Shown here piece after piece: positions 42,788 through 51,391 of a DNA stretch of 64,000 nt. The stretch is from Hwanghaeella sp964350445. GTDB taxonomy: Bacteria; Pseudomonadota; Alphaproteobacteria; UBA8366; Aestuariispiraceae. The position numbers and the translations under genes were made by a program. A model generated the notes under the pieces. It did no database searches. It was not told the DNA's origin and saw only the letters and a program-made list of their open reading frames with translations. The DNA is taken from NCBI GenBank assembly GCA_964350445.1, contig CAYGKA010000008.1, positions 1-64,000 of the forward strand, read 5' to 3'. Every line of letters starts with the position of its first letter. Position 1 is the stretch's first letter.

Positions 42788-44205
42788 CGGCGCTTTGGAC
42801 AGAAAAATCGGTTGAGGCAGCGACGAACGGACGTTCGAACGCGCCTTTTTCCGTGTCCGGCGTTCAGATCGATAGCCGTTTCGTGCAGCCCGGCGATCTT
42901 TTCATCGCCATCCGGGGCGCTAATCAGGACGGGCATGCCTATGTCGACGACGCCGCGGAAGCCGGCGCCGGCGCCGCGATCGTCGCCAAGGATTGGGCCG
43001 ATCAGCATGCGGAAGACGGGATTCCCCTACCGCTCCACATCGTCGAGGATACTTTCGAGGCCTTGTACGGTTTGGCCCGCGCGGCACGCGCACGGACGAA
43101 CGCGAAAATCGCCGCCGTCACCGGCAGCATGGGGAAGACCGGCACCAAGGATGGCCTTGCGGCGGCGCTGGCCGTCCATGGCCCCGTGCATGCGACCGCC
43201 GGCAACCAGAACAACGTGTACGGCCTGCCGCTGACCCTGGCCCGCCTGCCGCAGGAAGCGGCTTTCGGCGTCTTCGAAATCGGCATGGACCATGCCGGTG
43301 AAATCGAACCATTGAGCGCATTGCTGCGACCGCACCTTGCCGTCATCACGACCGTCGCCCCGGTTCATCTGGAATTCTTCGATTCCGTCGAAGAAATCGC
43401 GGATGCAAAAGCCGAGATTTTCGCAGGCCTGCTCGCGGACGGAATCGCGGTGCTGCCGCGCGACAATGAACACTTCGCCCGCTTGGCGGCGCAGGCCGTC
43501 CGGCACGGCGTCAAGAACATCCTGACCTTCGGCACGCATCAAGATGCTGATTTCCGATTGATCGACGCCGTGACCTTGGCGACCGGGACCGAGATCTCGG
43601 CATCCATTCTTGGTGCGCCATTCGCCTACCGCCACGCTATTCCAGGCATGCAATGGGCAACGAACAGCCTGGCCATCCTGGCGGCCGTTCACGGATTGGG
43701 CGGCGACCTGGCGCGCGCGAGCGACACCTTCACGAACCTGCAGGCCGGGGCCGGTCGCGGAAAACAGACGGCGATTGCCCTTCCCGGCGGCGGCACCGCC
43801 ACGCTGATCGACGAAAGCTACAACGCCAATCCAGACGCAGTCCGCGCCGCGTTGACCGTGCTCGACATGACAGCGGGCGCGACGGGCGGCAGACGCATCG
43901 CAGTCCTTGGCGACATGCGCGAATTGGGGCCGAAAGCGCCGGAGATGCACGCGGGCCTGGCCGACGCCGTCCTCGCCCATAAAGTCGACCGTCTGCTTTG
44001 CTGCGGTCCACATATGCAACACCTGGCCGATGCCTTGGATGCCCGGGTCGACACGCTGCACAAAGCGGAGAGCACAGGCCTGATCGACACGCTGCTTGGC
44101 GATATCTCCGCCGGCGACGTGGTGATGGTGAAAGGGTCGCTGGGCACGAACATGAAACCGATTGTCGAGGCGCTGTTGGACCTCGACGCCTCGGCTCAAG
44201 AATAA
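42784..44205 (+). CDS. murF: UDP-MurNAc-tripeptide:D-Ala-D-Ala ligase
   Basis: 473 aa. MurF adds D-Ala-D-Ala to complete the pentapeptide. The P-loop is TGSMGKTGTKD, followed by the Mur-ligase GNQNNVYGLPLTL and FEIGMDHAGEI; the C-terminal domain has DESYNANPDAVRAAL and VLGDMRELG. The P-loop reads GKTGTK where GKTTTK or GKTSTK is commoner, a mild change. It overlaps murE by 4 bp and precedes mraY by 15 bp. Confidence 0.96.
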   Translation: MTALWTEKSVEAATNGRSNAPFSVSGVQIDSRFVQPGDLFIAIRGANQDGHAYVDDAAEAGAGAAIVAKDWADQHAEDGIPLPLHIVEDTFEALYGLARAARARTNAKIAAVTGSMGKTGTKDGLAAALAVHGPVHATAGNQNNVYGLPLTLARLPQEAAFGVFEIGMDHAGEIEPLSALLRPHLAVITTVAPVHLEFFDSVEEIADAKAEIFAGLLADGIAVLPRDNEHFARLAAQAVRHGVKNILTFGTHQDADFRLIDAVTLATGTEISASILGAPFAYRHAIPGMQWATNSLAILAAVHGLGGDLARASDTFTNLQAGAGRGKQTAIALPGGGTATLIDESYNANPDAVRAALTVLDMTAGATGGRRIAVLGDMRELGPKAPEMHAGLADAVLAHKVDRLLCCGPHMQHLADALDARVDTLHKAESTGLIDTLLGDISAGDVVMVKGSLGTNMKPIVEALLDLDASAQE

Positions 44206-44220
44206 ACGGGAGCGCACGGA

Positions 44221-45306
44221 ATGCTGTATGCCCTACTCGCGCCCCTGGCGGACGAATATCAGGTTTTCAACCTGTTCCGATACCTAACGTTTAGGACCGG
44301 CGGCGCCATGATGACCGCCCTGGCGATAAGCTTCCTCTTGGGCCCGACCGTTATCAATTGGCTGAAAAAACAGCAGCGGGGCGCAAGCAATATCCGCGAG
44401 GACGTTCCGGAACAGCACCTCGCCAAGGCCGGCACTCCTACCATGGGCGGCTTCCTAATCCTGATCGCCCTGATGTTCAGCACGCTGCTGTGGATGGACT
44501 TGCAGAATGCCTTCGTCTGGATCGTTCTGCTGGTGACGGCCGGTTTCGGGATGATCGGCTTCGTCGATGATTTTCTCAAACTGACCAAGCGAAATTCCAA
44601 AGGGCTTCCCGGCAAATTAAAACTGATCGGGCAGGTCGCGTTCAGTTTGACCGCGGCGGTATGGTACACGCACATCTCGCCGGATGCGCTCTCCTCCAGC
44701 CTGGCCTTTCCTTTCCTGAAGGACGTGCTGTTGAACCTGGGCTGGTTCTTCCTGCCGTTTACCGTCTTCGTCATCGTCGGCGCGTCCAACGCGGTCAACC
44801 TGACCGACGGGTTGGACGGCCTCGCCATCGTTCCCGTGATGATTGCGGCGGGATGTTTCGGCTTCATTTCCTATCTGGTCGGGAACGCAATCTATTCAGA
44901 CTATTTGCAGCTTCACTTCGTGCAAGGGTCGGGCGAGTTGGCTGTGATATGCGGCGCCATGGTGGGTGCCGCCCTGGGATTTCTGTGGTTCAACGCGCCG
45001 CCCGCCATGGTGTTCATGGGCGATACGGGATCGCTGTCGCTCGGCGGCGCACTGGGCGCGATCAGCACCGTGACCAAACATGAAATCGTGCTGGCGATCA
45101 TCGGTGGGCTGTTCGTGCTCGAAACCGTATCGGTGATCGTGCAGGTGGCCAGTTTCAAGCTTACGGGCAAGCGCGTTTTCGCGATGGCCCCTCTGCACCA
45201 TCATTTTGAAAAGAAGGGTTGGGCCGAGCCCACCATCGTTATCCGCTTTTGGATCATCGCGATGATCCTGGCGATGATCGGCCTGTCGACGCTGAAGCTT
45301 CGCTAA
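44221..45306 (+). CDS. mraY: Phospho-MurNAc-pentapeptide translocase (lipid I synthase)
   Basis: 361 aa polytopic inner-membrane enzyme with about ten transmembrane segments. It joins phospho-MurNAc-pentapeptide to undecaprenyl phosphate. Catalytic-site motifs are AGTPTMGGFLI, GFVDDFLKL (Asp pair), NLTDGLDGLAI and FMGDTGSLSLGGA, and the cytoplasmic His triplet is in MAPLHHHFEKKGWAE. Length is normal for the family. Confidence 0.97.
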   Translation: MLYALLAPLADEYQVFNLFRYLTFRTGGAMMTALAISFLLGPTVINWLKKQQRGASNIREDVPEQHLAKAGTPTMGGFLILIALMFSTLLWMDLQNAFVWIVLLVTAGFGMIGFVDDFLKLTKRNSKGLPGKLKLIGQVAFSLTAAVWYTHISPDALSSSLAFPFLKDVLLNLGWFFLPFTVFVIVGASNAVNLTDGLDGLAIVPVMIAAGCFGFISYLVGNAIYSDYLQLHFVQGSGELAVICGAMVGAALGFLWFNAPPAMVFMGDTGSLSLGGALGAISTVTKHEIVLAIIGGLFVLETVSVIVQVASFKLTGKRVFAMAPLHHHFEKKGWAEPTIVIRFWIIAMILAMIGLSTLKLR

Positions 45307-45332
45307 GGCAGTCGCATTGAGGATTTAGAAAA

Positions 45333-46736
45333 GTGAGTGTCGTGGTGACCATGTACAAGGACAACACCGTCGCGGTCGTCGGGCTCGGAAAATCGGGCTT
45401 GTCCGCCGCGCGTGCGCTGAAGCAAGGCGGCGCGGATGTCCTGGTCTGGGACGACCGGCCCGCGACGCGCGACGATGCCGAAAAAGCCGGCTATCGGTTG
45501 GGCGCGCCCGAAAGCTACGACTGGACCGGCGGCGCACCCGCGGCCCTTGTCTTGAGCCCCGGCATTCCGCTGACCCACCCCGTTCCGCATCCCGCGGCAA
45601 CAGCCGCGAACGCGCATGGCATTCCGATCCTGGGTGATGTCGAACTGCTCTATCGCACCTGTCCGCAGGCCCGGTATATCGGCATCACCGGCACCAATGG
45701 AAAGTCGACCACGACCGCGTTGATCGGCCATTTTCTGTCCCGGACGAAGCCGCATATCGAAGTCGGCGGCAATCTGGGCACACCGGCGCTGGACCTGGCC
45801 CCGCTTGGCTCCGACGGCGTCTACGTCCTTGAGATGTCTTCCTATCAGCTGGACCTGACGCATTCGGTCGCTTTCGACAGCGCGGTCCTGTTGAACGTCA
45901 CCGCCGACCATCTGGACCGGCACGGCGGCATGGACGGGTATATCGCCGCCAAGAAGCGGATATTCCGTAATCAAGGCAGTGATGCCGCGGCGATCATCGG
46001 CGTGGACGACACGCATTGCGCCGCCGTAGCCGACGCCCTGGAAGCGGACAGGCACAACGTGATCCGCATTTCCGTCAAGGAACCGGTGAAGAACGGTGTC
46101 TATGTCGAAGAAGGCCGCCTGATCGACGCCCTGGCGGGCGAGCCGACCGCGGTCATGGATCTCAGCGAGGCGCCGGCGCTGCCGGGCCTGCACAATGCCC
46201 AGAATATCGCCGCCGCCTATGCCACAGCGCGCCGTGAAGGACTGACGCGGGAAGAGATCCGAGACGGAGTCCTTTCCTTCCCCGGCCTGGCCCATCGGCT
46301 TGAAACCGTCGCGGTCGAGGACGGCATACGCTTCGTCAACGACAGCAAGGCGACCAACGCCGAAGCGACCGCGCGGGCGCTTGCCAGTTTCGAGCGAATC
46401 TACTGGATTGCCGGCGGTCGGGAGAAAGAGGGCGGATATGACGTCCTAAGTCCTTATCTGCCGGCTGTCCGGAAGGTATTCCTGATCGGCGAAGCGGCCG
46501 AGAACATGGCCGCGGCGCTTTCAAAGTCATTAGAGGTAGAGATTTGCGGCACGCTGCAGCGCGCCGTGGAACAGGCTTCAGCCCTGGCAATGGCGGAAGG
46601 GGTGCGCGGGTCGGCGGTATTGCTGTCGCCGGCTTGCGCCTCCTTCGACCAATTTCCCAACTTCGAGGTTAGAGGCACCGCGTTCACCGAAGCGGTTGCC
46701 GCCGCTCTTCGTCACCGAAGGGAGCATCGGTCATGA
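45333..46736 (+). CDS. murD: UDP-MurNAc-L-Ala:D-Glu ligase
   Basis: 467 aa. MurD adds D-glutamate to UDP-MurNAc-L-Ala. The N-terminal Rossmann fold is VAVVGLGKSGLSAARAL; the ATP site GITGTNGKSTTTAL is at ~118-130; further marks are LEMSSYQLDLT and FVNDSKATNAEA. The start is taken as GTG 45333, with GAGG at 45319-45322; an in-frame ATG at 45351 is possible. The stop overlaps the ftsW ATG (ATGA). Confidence 0.96.
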   Translation: MSVVVTMYKDNTVAVVGLGKSGLSAARALKQGGADVLVWDDRPATRDDAEKAGYRLGAPESYDWTGGAPAALVLSPGIPLTHPVPHPAATAANAHGIPILGDVELLYRTCPQARYIGITGTNGKSTTTALIGHFLSRTKPHIEVGGNLGTPALDLAPLGSDGVYVLEMSSYQLDLTHSVAFDSAVLLNVTADHLDRHGGMDGYIAAKKRIFRNQGSDAAAIIGVDDTHCAAVADALEADRHNVIRISVKEPVKNGVYVEEGRLIDALAGEPTAVMDLSEAPALPGLHNAQNIAAAYATARREGLTREEIRDGVLSFPGLAHRLETVAVEDGIRFVNDSKATNAEATARALASFERIYWIAGGREKEGGYDVLSPYLPAVRKVFLIGEAAENMAAALSKSLEVEICGTLQRAVEQASALAMAEGVRGSAVLLSPACASFDQFPNFEVRGTAFTEAVAAALRHRREHRS

Positions 46737-47860
46737 TGCATTTCGCCCGCAACGACACATCCATTCTTGGAAACTGGTGGTGGACCGTGGACCGCTGGCT
46801 GTTGGGCGCGGTCATTTTGCTGGGCGCGCTGGGCCTGCTGCTGACGACGACGGCAAGCCCGCCCGTCGCCGAGCGGATCAATGTAGAGTCCTTCCACTTC
46901 GTCAAGAAACAGGCGCTGATGCTGGGCCCGGCGGTACTGACCATCATCGGCGTCTCGCTGATGAACCTGAAGCAGATCCGCCGGCTGTCCCTCATCGCAT
47001 TCATTTGCGCCATCGTGCTGATGGTGGCCACCATCCTGTTCGGCGCGGAAATCAAGGGCGCGACGCGCTGGATCTCCATCGCTGGCCTGACCGTGCAGCC
47101 GTCCGAATTCGCCAAGCCGGCCTTCGCCGTATTGGCAGGATGGATCCTAGCCGCCCGCCGCATGGGCGAAGACGTGCCCGGTTATGCGATTTCCGCTGCG
47201 CTGTGCGTTCTGGTCGTCGGTCTATTGGCCCTGCAGCCCGATATCGGTCAGGCCTTTGTCGTCTGCTCGATCTGGTTCACCCAGCTTTTCATCGCCGGCC
47301 TGTCGATGAGTTTCGTTATCTTCGCGGTCCTGGGCGGCCTTGCGGCGCTCGTCGCCGCCTATTACGTCTTTCCGCATGTGGCGACCCGAATCGACCGCTT
47401 TCTGGACCCGCAGGCGCATGACAGCTACCAGATCGACAAGGCTCTGGAAGCCTTCCAGTCCGGCGGGATCATGGGGCGCGGCCCGGGCGAAGGCATCGTG
47501 AAACAGAGCTTGCCGGACGGCCATGCGGATTTCATCTTCGCCGTTGCCGGCGAGGAATTCGGGCTTTTCGCCTGTCTGATCATCGTCGCGCTCTTCGTGT
47601 TTGTGGTGGTTCGCGGATTCGCCCGGCTGCTGCAGGACAACGACATGTTCGTGGTCCTGGCGGCGTCCGGCCTCATCGTCCAGTTCGCGCTGCAGGCTCT
47701 GGTCAACATGGCCTCGACCTTGAGCCTCATCCCCACCAAGGGAATGACCCTGCCGTTCATTTCCTATGGCGGGTCCAGCCTGCTCGCCCTCGCGCTCGGC
47801 ATGGGCATGCTGCTGGCCTTGACCCGCCGCAGACCGGGAATTGCGTCATGGCGGGATTAG
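46733..47860 (+). CDS. ftsW: Septal peptidoglycan glycosyltransferase FtsW (SEDS)
   Basis: 375 aa with about ten transmembrane helices. SEDS proteins polymerise lipid II into glycan strands and FtsW works with FtsI at the septum. Diagnostic runs are KGATRWISIAGLTVQPSEFA, PDIGQAFVVCSIWF and the C-terminal IPTKGMTLPFISYGGSSLL. The conserved catalytic-loop Asp lies in the LQPDIGQ segment. It overlaps murD by 4 bp and murG by 13 bp. Confidence 0.96.
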   Translation: MMHFARNDTSILGNWWWTVDRWLLGAVILLGALGLLLTTTASPPVAERINVESFHFVKKQALMLGPAVLTIIGVSLMNLKQIRRLSLIAFICAIVLMVATILFGAEIKGATRWISIAGLTVQPSEFAKPAFAVLAGWILAARRMGEDVPGYAISAALCVLVVGLLALQPDIGQAFVVCSIWFTQLFIAGLSMSFVIFAVLGGLAALVAAYYVFPHVATRIDRFLDPQAHDSYQIDKALEAFQSGGIMGRGPGEGIVKQSLPDGHADFIFAVAGEEFGLFACLIIVALFVFVVVRGFARLLQDNDMFVVLAASGLIVQFALQALVNMASTLSLIPTKGMTLPFISYGGSSLLALALGMGMLLALTRRRPGIASWRD

Positions 47861-49026
47861 ACACACAGCAAAACGCCAGCGGTCTGATCGCGTTGGCGAC
47901 AGGCGGAACGGGCGGGCACGTCTTCCCGGCGGAAGCGCTGGCGCGGGAGTTGGAATCCCGTGGCTACCGCCTTGCCTTGATCACCGATCGGCGCGGCGAT
48001 GCATTCGGCGGCACGCTGGACCGCATCGACCGGCACACGATTTCGGCCGCCGCGGTCAGCGGCCGCGGCATCGTCGGCAAGGCCGGCGCGGTATTCAGCC
48101 TCGCCCTTGGCTATTTGCAGGCCGGCGGACTGTTGCGTCGTCTGCGCCCCTTGGCAGTCGTCGGCTTCGGCGGATACCCATCCGTCCCGACCATGCTGGC
48201 CGCAAGCCGCATCCGGCGGATCAAAACTGCGATCCACGAACAGAACGCCGTCCTGGGTCGGGCCAACCGGCTGCTGGCCCCGCGTATGGATAGGATCGCG
48301 ACCGCCTTCGCCGAGACCAGCGGCCTTCGGCAAACGGATCGAAACAAGGCGGTATGGACGGGCAATCCCGTCCGGCCGGACATCATGCAAATGGCGGGCA
48401 GTCCTTATGCCCCACCGGGACCGGACGCGCCTTTTCATTTGCTGATTGTCGGCGGCAGCCAGGGAGCGCGGATTTTCGGGGATGTCATTCCCGCCGCGAT
48501 CGCCCTGTTGCGCGACGATCAGCGCAAGCGTTTGCGCATCGTCCAACAGGCGCGGGAACCGCAGGTCCAGGATGTCACGCAACACTATGGGCGCATGGGA
48601 GTCGATGCGGAAGTGCGCAGCTTCTTCGGTGACATGCCGACGCAACTGACCAAGGCCCATCTGGTGATCAGCCGCGCCGGCGCATCGACGATCGCCGAAT
48701 TGACGACAACGGGCCGCCCCTCGGTCCTGGTGCCGTACCGATACGCCATAGACGATCATCAGACCGAGAACGCAGCCCGGATATGCGACTCCGCCGGCGC
48801 CTGGATGATGCCCGAAGCCGACATGACCGCCGAAGCGCTGGCCCAGCGCCTGAGCGATTTAATGGACCAGCCGCATACCCTGGCAACCGCCGCAGCCGCG
48901 GCACGGCGCATCGGTACACCGGAAGCGACACGGAAACTTGCAGATATCGTCGTCGACTTGGTCGGCGGCGCCATGACCTCGCCCCAGACAAACAACGAAA
49001 AAGAAGCCCGGGAGGCCGTCGCCTGA
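47848..49026 (+). CDS. murG: Lipid II synthase (UDP-GlcNAc transferase MurG)
   Basis: 392 aa GT-B enzyme on the inner face of the membrane; it adds GlcNAc to lipid I. The first G loop is ATGGTGGHVFPAEALA, the lipid-side motif FGGYPSVPTMLAA, and the donor-side motifs GGSQGARIFG, SRAGASTIAELTTTGRPSVL and PYRYAIDDHQTENA. The C-terminus carries a ~20-residue polar extension beyond the usual end. It overlaps ftsW by 13 bp and murC by 1 base (TGATG). Confidence 0.97.
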   Translation: MAGLDTQQNASGLIALATGGTGGHVFPAEALARELESRGYRLALITDRRGDAFGGTLDRIDRHTISAAAVSGRGIVGKAGAVFSLALGYLQAGGLLRRLRPLAVVGFGGYPSVPTMLAASRIRRIKTAIHEQNAVLGRANRLLAPRMDRIATAFAETSGLRQTDRNKAVWTGNPVRPDIMQMAGSPYAPPGPDAPFHLLIVGGSQGARIFGDVIPAAIALLRDDQRKRLRIVQQAREPQVQDVTQHYGRMGVDAEVRSFFGDMPTQLTKAHLVISRAGASTIAELTTTGRPSVLVPYRYAIDDHQTENAARICDSAGAWMMPEADMTAEALAQRLSDLMDQPHTLATAAAAARRIGTPEATRKLADIVVDLVGGAMTSPQTNNEKEAREAVA

Positions 49027-50453
49027 TGCAAGTACCCCTTTCCATCGGCCCGCTGCATTTTGTCGGTATCGGCGGTATCGGCATGTCCGGCATCGCCGAA
49101 GTCATGAAGAACCTGGGCTATACGGTCGGCGGGTCGGACATAGCGGAAACAGCGAATGTAAAGCGCCTGCGCGAATTGGGCATTCCGGTAACGGTCGGCC
49201 ATGCAGCTGAGAATATTCAGGATGCCGCCGTCGTCGTCGTCAGTTCCGCAATCCGCCCGAGCAACCCCGAACTGTTGGCGGCGCGTGAAAGACTGATCCC
49301 GGTCGTCCGCCGGGCGGAGATGCTGGCGGAATTGATGCGCCTGAAATGGTCCATTGCTGTCGGCGGCACCCACGGCAAGACGACCACGACCTCAATGATC
49401 GCAGCCCTGCTTGACGGGGGCGCCTTGGATCCGACCGTCATCAACGGCGGCATCATCAACGCGTACGGCACCAATGCACGTCTTGGACAGGGCGATTGGA
49501 TGGTGGTGGAGGCCGATGAATCCGACGGCTCCTTCACCAAGCTGCCGGCGACTATCGCCGTGGTCACGAATATCGACCCGGAACATATGGAGCATTACGG
49601 CTCCTTCGAAAAACTGCGGGAGGCGTTCCGGATCTTCGTCCAGAACATCCCCTTCTACGGATTCGCCGTGATGTGCATCGACCATCCCGAGGTTCAGGCC
49701 ATGATCGGGAAAATCGAAGACCGCCGCGTCATAACCTATGGCTTCAATCCCCAAGCGGAAGTCCGTGCAACGAACGCCGCCCCGTCGCCGGACGGATACA
49801 CCTTCGACGTCACCATAGACCCACGCGGCGAAGACGCCTGGACCATCGAAGGACTGCACCTGCCGATGTTCGGCAAACACAACGTCCAAAACGCTCTGTC
49901 CGCCATCGCCGTGGCTTTGGAGATGGGGATCGACGTGGACGACATCCGCAACGCGCTGAGCCGGTTCGCGGGGGTCAAACGGCGTTTCACCAAAACCGGC
50001 GAAGCGGGTGGCGTAACCGTAATCGACGATTACGGACATCACCCGGTCGAGATCGCCGCCGTCCTAAAAGCGGCGCGGGACGCGACCCGGCGGAACGTGA
50101 TCGCCGTGGTGCAGCCGCACCGCTACACGCGCCTGCGCGATCTGTTCGAGGAATTCTGCGCCTGCTTCAACGATGCGGACAAGGTCATCATCGCGCCGGT
50201 CTACGCCGCCGGGGAGGAACCGATCGAAGGCGTCGACCGCGATGCCCTGGCCCAGGGTCTTCGCACGCGCGGCCATCGCGGTGTCGTCACCATCGACGGC
50301 CCGGACGATCTTGCCGACGCCGTCGCGGATGTCGCCCGCGACGGCGATCTGGTGATCTGCCTTGGCGCCGGAACGATCACGAACTGGGCCCAGGCCCTTC
50401 CGGGCGAGATGAAACAACGTTTCGGGGGGAGCCGCGCCGGTACAAAGCCATGA
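49026..50453 (+). CDS. murC: UDP-MurNAc:L-alanine ligase
   Basis: 475 aa. MurC attaches L-Ala to UDP-MurNAc. The N-terminal UDP-binding loop is FVGIGGIGMSGIAEVM, the ATP site VGGTHGKTTTT is at ~112-122, then EADESDGSFTKLP and VIDDYGHHPVEIAAVL. ATG 49026 shares a base with the murG stop. The stop overlaps the murB start (ATGA). Confidence 0.97.
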   Translation: MQVPLSIGPLHFVGIGGIGMSGIAEVMKNLGYTVGGSDIAETANVKRLRELGIPVTVGHAAENIQDAAVVVVSSAIRPSNPELLAARERLIPVVRRAEMLAELMRLKWSIAVGGTHGKTTTTSMIAALLDGGALDPTVINGGIINAYGTNARLGQGDWMVVEADESDGSFTKLPATIAVVTNIDPEHMEHYGSFEKLREAFRIFVQNIPFYGFAVMCIDHPEVQAMIGKIEDRRVITYGFNPQAEVRATNAAPSPDGYTFDVTIDPRGEDAWTIEGLHLPMFGKHNVQNALSAIAVALEMGIDVDDIRNALSRFAGVKRRFTKTGEAGGVTVIDDYGHHPVEIAAVLKAARDATRRNVIAVVQPHRYTRLRDLFEEFCACFNDADKVIIAPVYAAGEEPIEGVDRDALAQGLRTRGHRGVVTIDGPDDLADAVADVARDGDLVICLGAGTITNWAQALPGEMKQRFGGSRAGTKP

Positions 50454-51391
50454 TGAGCAAGACCGCAACCCCGACCGCACCGTCATTTGACCTGCCGCCC
50501 GTCCGCGGCCGGGTGACCTTCGACGCGCCGCTGTCGAAAGTGACCTGGTTTCGCGTCGGCGGACCGGCGGATGTCGTGTTCCGACCGGAAGACCTGGACG
50601 ACCTCAGCGCCTGCCTGGCGGCGCTGCCGGAAGACGTGCCAGTCCTGGTGATCGGTGTCGGGTCCAATCTGCTTGTCCGCGACGGCGGGGTTCGCGGCCT
50701 GGTGATCCGCCTGCTGGGGCCATTCGCGGGGATCGACGTCGACGGTGAGACCCTGCGCGCCGGTGCCGGGGCCTTGGACCAGAACGTTGCCAAAGTCGCC
50801 GCAAAGCATGGGCTGACGGGTCTTGAGTTTCTAAGCGGCATCCCCGGATCGATCGGCGGCGCCTTGCGGATGAACGCCGGTGCCTACGGCGCGGAGACCA
50901 AAGACGTCTTGATCGGCGCCACCGCGGTCGATCGGCAGGGCCGGGTGCACACCTTGACGCCCGAGGACATGGGCTTCGGTTACCGCAAATCCTCGGTTCC
51001 GGCGGATTGGATATTCACCGAAGCGGTCTTTCGCGCGGTGCTCGGGAACCGGGACGAGATCGAGGCGCGAATGGCCGAAATCGCCGAAAAAAGGTCGCAA
51101 AGCCAACCGATCAGAAGCCGTACCGGCGGATCCACCTTCAAGAATCCGGCCGGTCTGGACCCCAACGGACCGAAGGCCTGGAAGCTCATTGACTCGGTCG
51201 GTGGACGTGGATTGACGATTGGCGGCGCGCAAGTAAGCAATCAGCACTGTAACTTCTTAATAAATACTGGCGAAGCAACCGCAGAAGATTTAGAAAGACT
51301 AGGGGAAGAGTTACGTGCCAAAGTTAAAGACAAAACTGGTATAATTCTTGAGTGGGAAATAAAACGCGTAGGCGAGACAAAAGATGAGTAA
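50450..51391 (+). CDS. murB: UDP-N-acetylenolpyruvoylglucosamine reductase
   Basis: 313 aa FAD enzyme producing UDP-MurNAc. FAD-binding runs are TWFRVGGPADVVF, LVIGVGSNLLVRDGG and GLEFLSGIPGSIGGALRMNAG; the catalytic region has GYRKSSV and RTGGSTFKNP, with the conserved GGAQVSNQHCNFLINTG near the end. The protein is normal, but from about 51228 to the stop the codons change abruptly: TTA, ATA, AGA and AAA replace the GC-ending codons used elsewhere. By hand count 51241-51390 is about 39% GC. The stretch also holds a promoter-like motif. ATG 50450 overlaps the murC stop; ATG 50453 is an alternative. The end overlaps ddl by 8 bp. Confidence 0.96.
   Translation: MMSKTATPTAPSFDLPPVRGRVTFDAPLSKVTWFRVGGPADVVFRPEDLDDLSACLAALPEDVPVLVIGVGSNLLVRDGGVRGLVIRLLGPFAGIDVDGETLRAGAGALDQNVAKVAAKHGLTGLEFLSGIPGSIGGALRMNAGAYGAETKDVLIGATAVDRQGRVHTLTPEDMGFGYRKSSVPADWIFTEAVFRAVLGNRDEIEARMAEIAEKRSQSQPIRSRTGGSTFKNPAGLDPNGPKAWKLIDSVGGRGLTIGGAQVSNQHCNFLINTGEATAEDLERLGEELRAKVKDKTGIILEWEIKRVGETKDE
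51228..51391 (+). other. AT-rich, differently coded 3' end of murB
   Basis: The last ~50 codons of murB use AT-ending synonymous codons (TTA x3, ATA x2, AGA, CTA, many AAA) while encoding a fully family-typical C-terminus. GC falls to about 39% (59 of 150 bases at 51241-51390, counted by hand) and returns to the local high level a few codons into ddl. A short recombination tract from a low-GC relative, or selection for an embedded regulatory region, are the two readings. Confidence 0.8.
51337..51345 (+). promoter_or_regulatory. Extended -10 promoter motif inside murB, ahead of ddl
   Basis: TGGTATAAT at 51337-51345 is an exact extended -10 element (TGn-TATAAT). No good -35 lies 16-18 nt upstream, as expected for extended -10 promoters. 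Transcription would begin near 51352, about 30 nt before the ddl ATG, giving ddl-ftsQ-ftsA-ftsZ their own promoter. Confidence 0.5.

Noticed and set aside
49673..50449. Long N-terminal extension of murB
   Set aside because: It lies in another frame of murC, is composed of Arg-rich low-complexity sequence, and the family start is at 50450.
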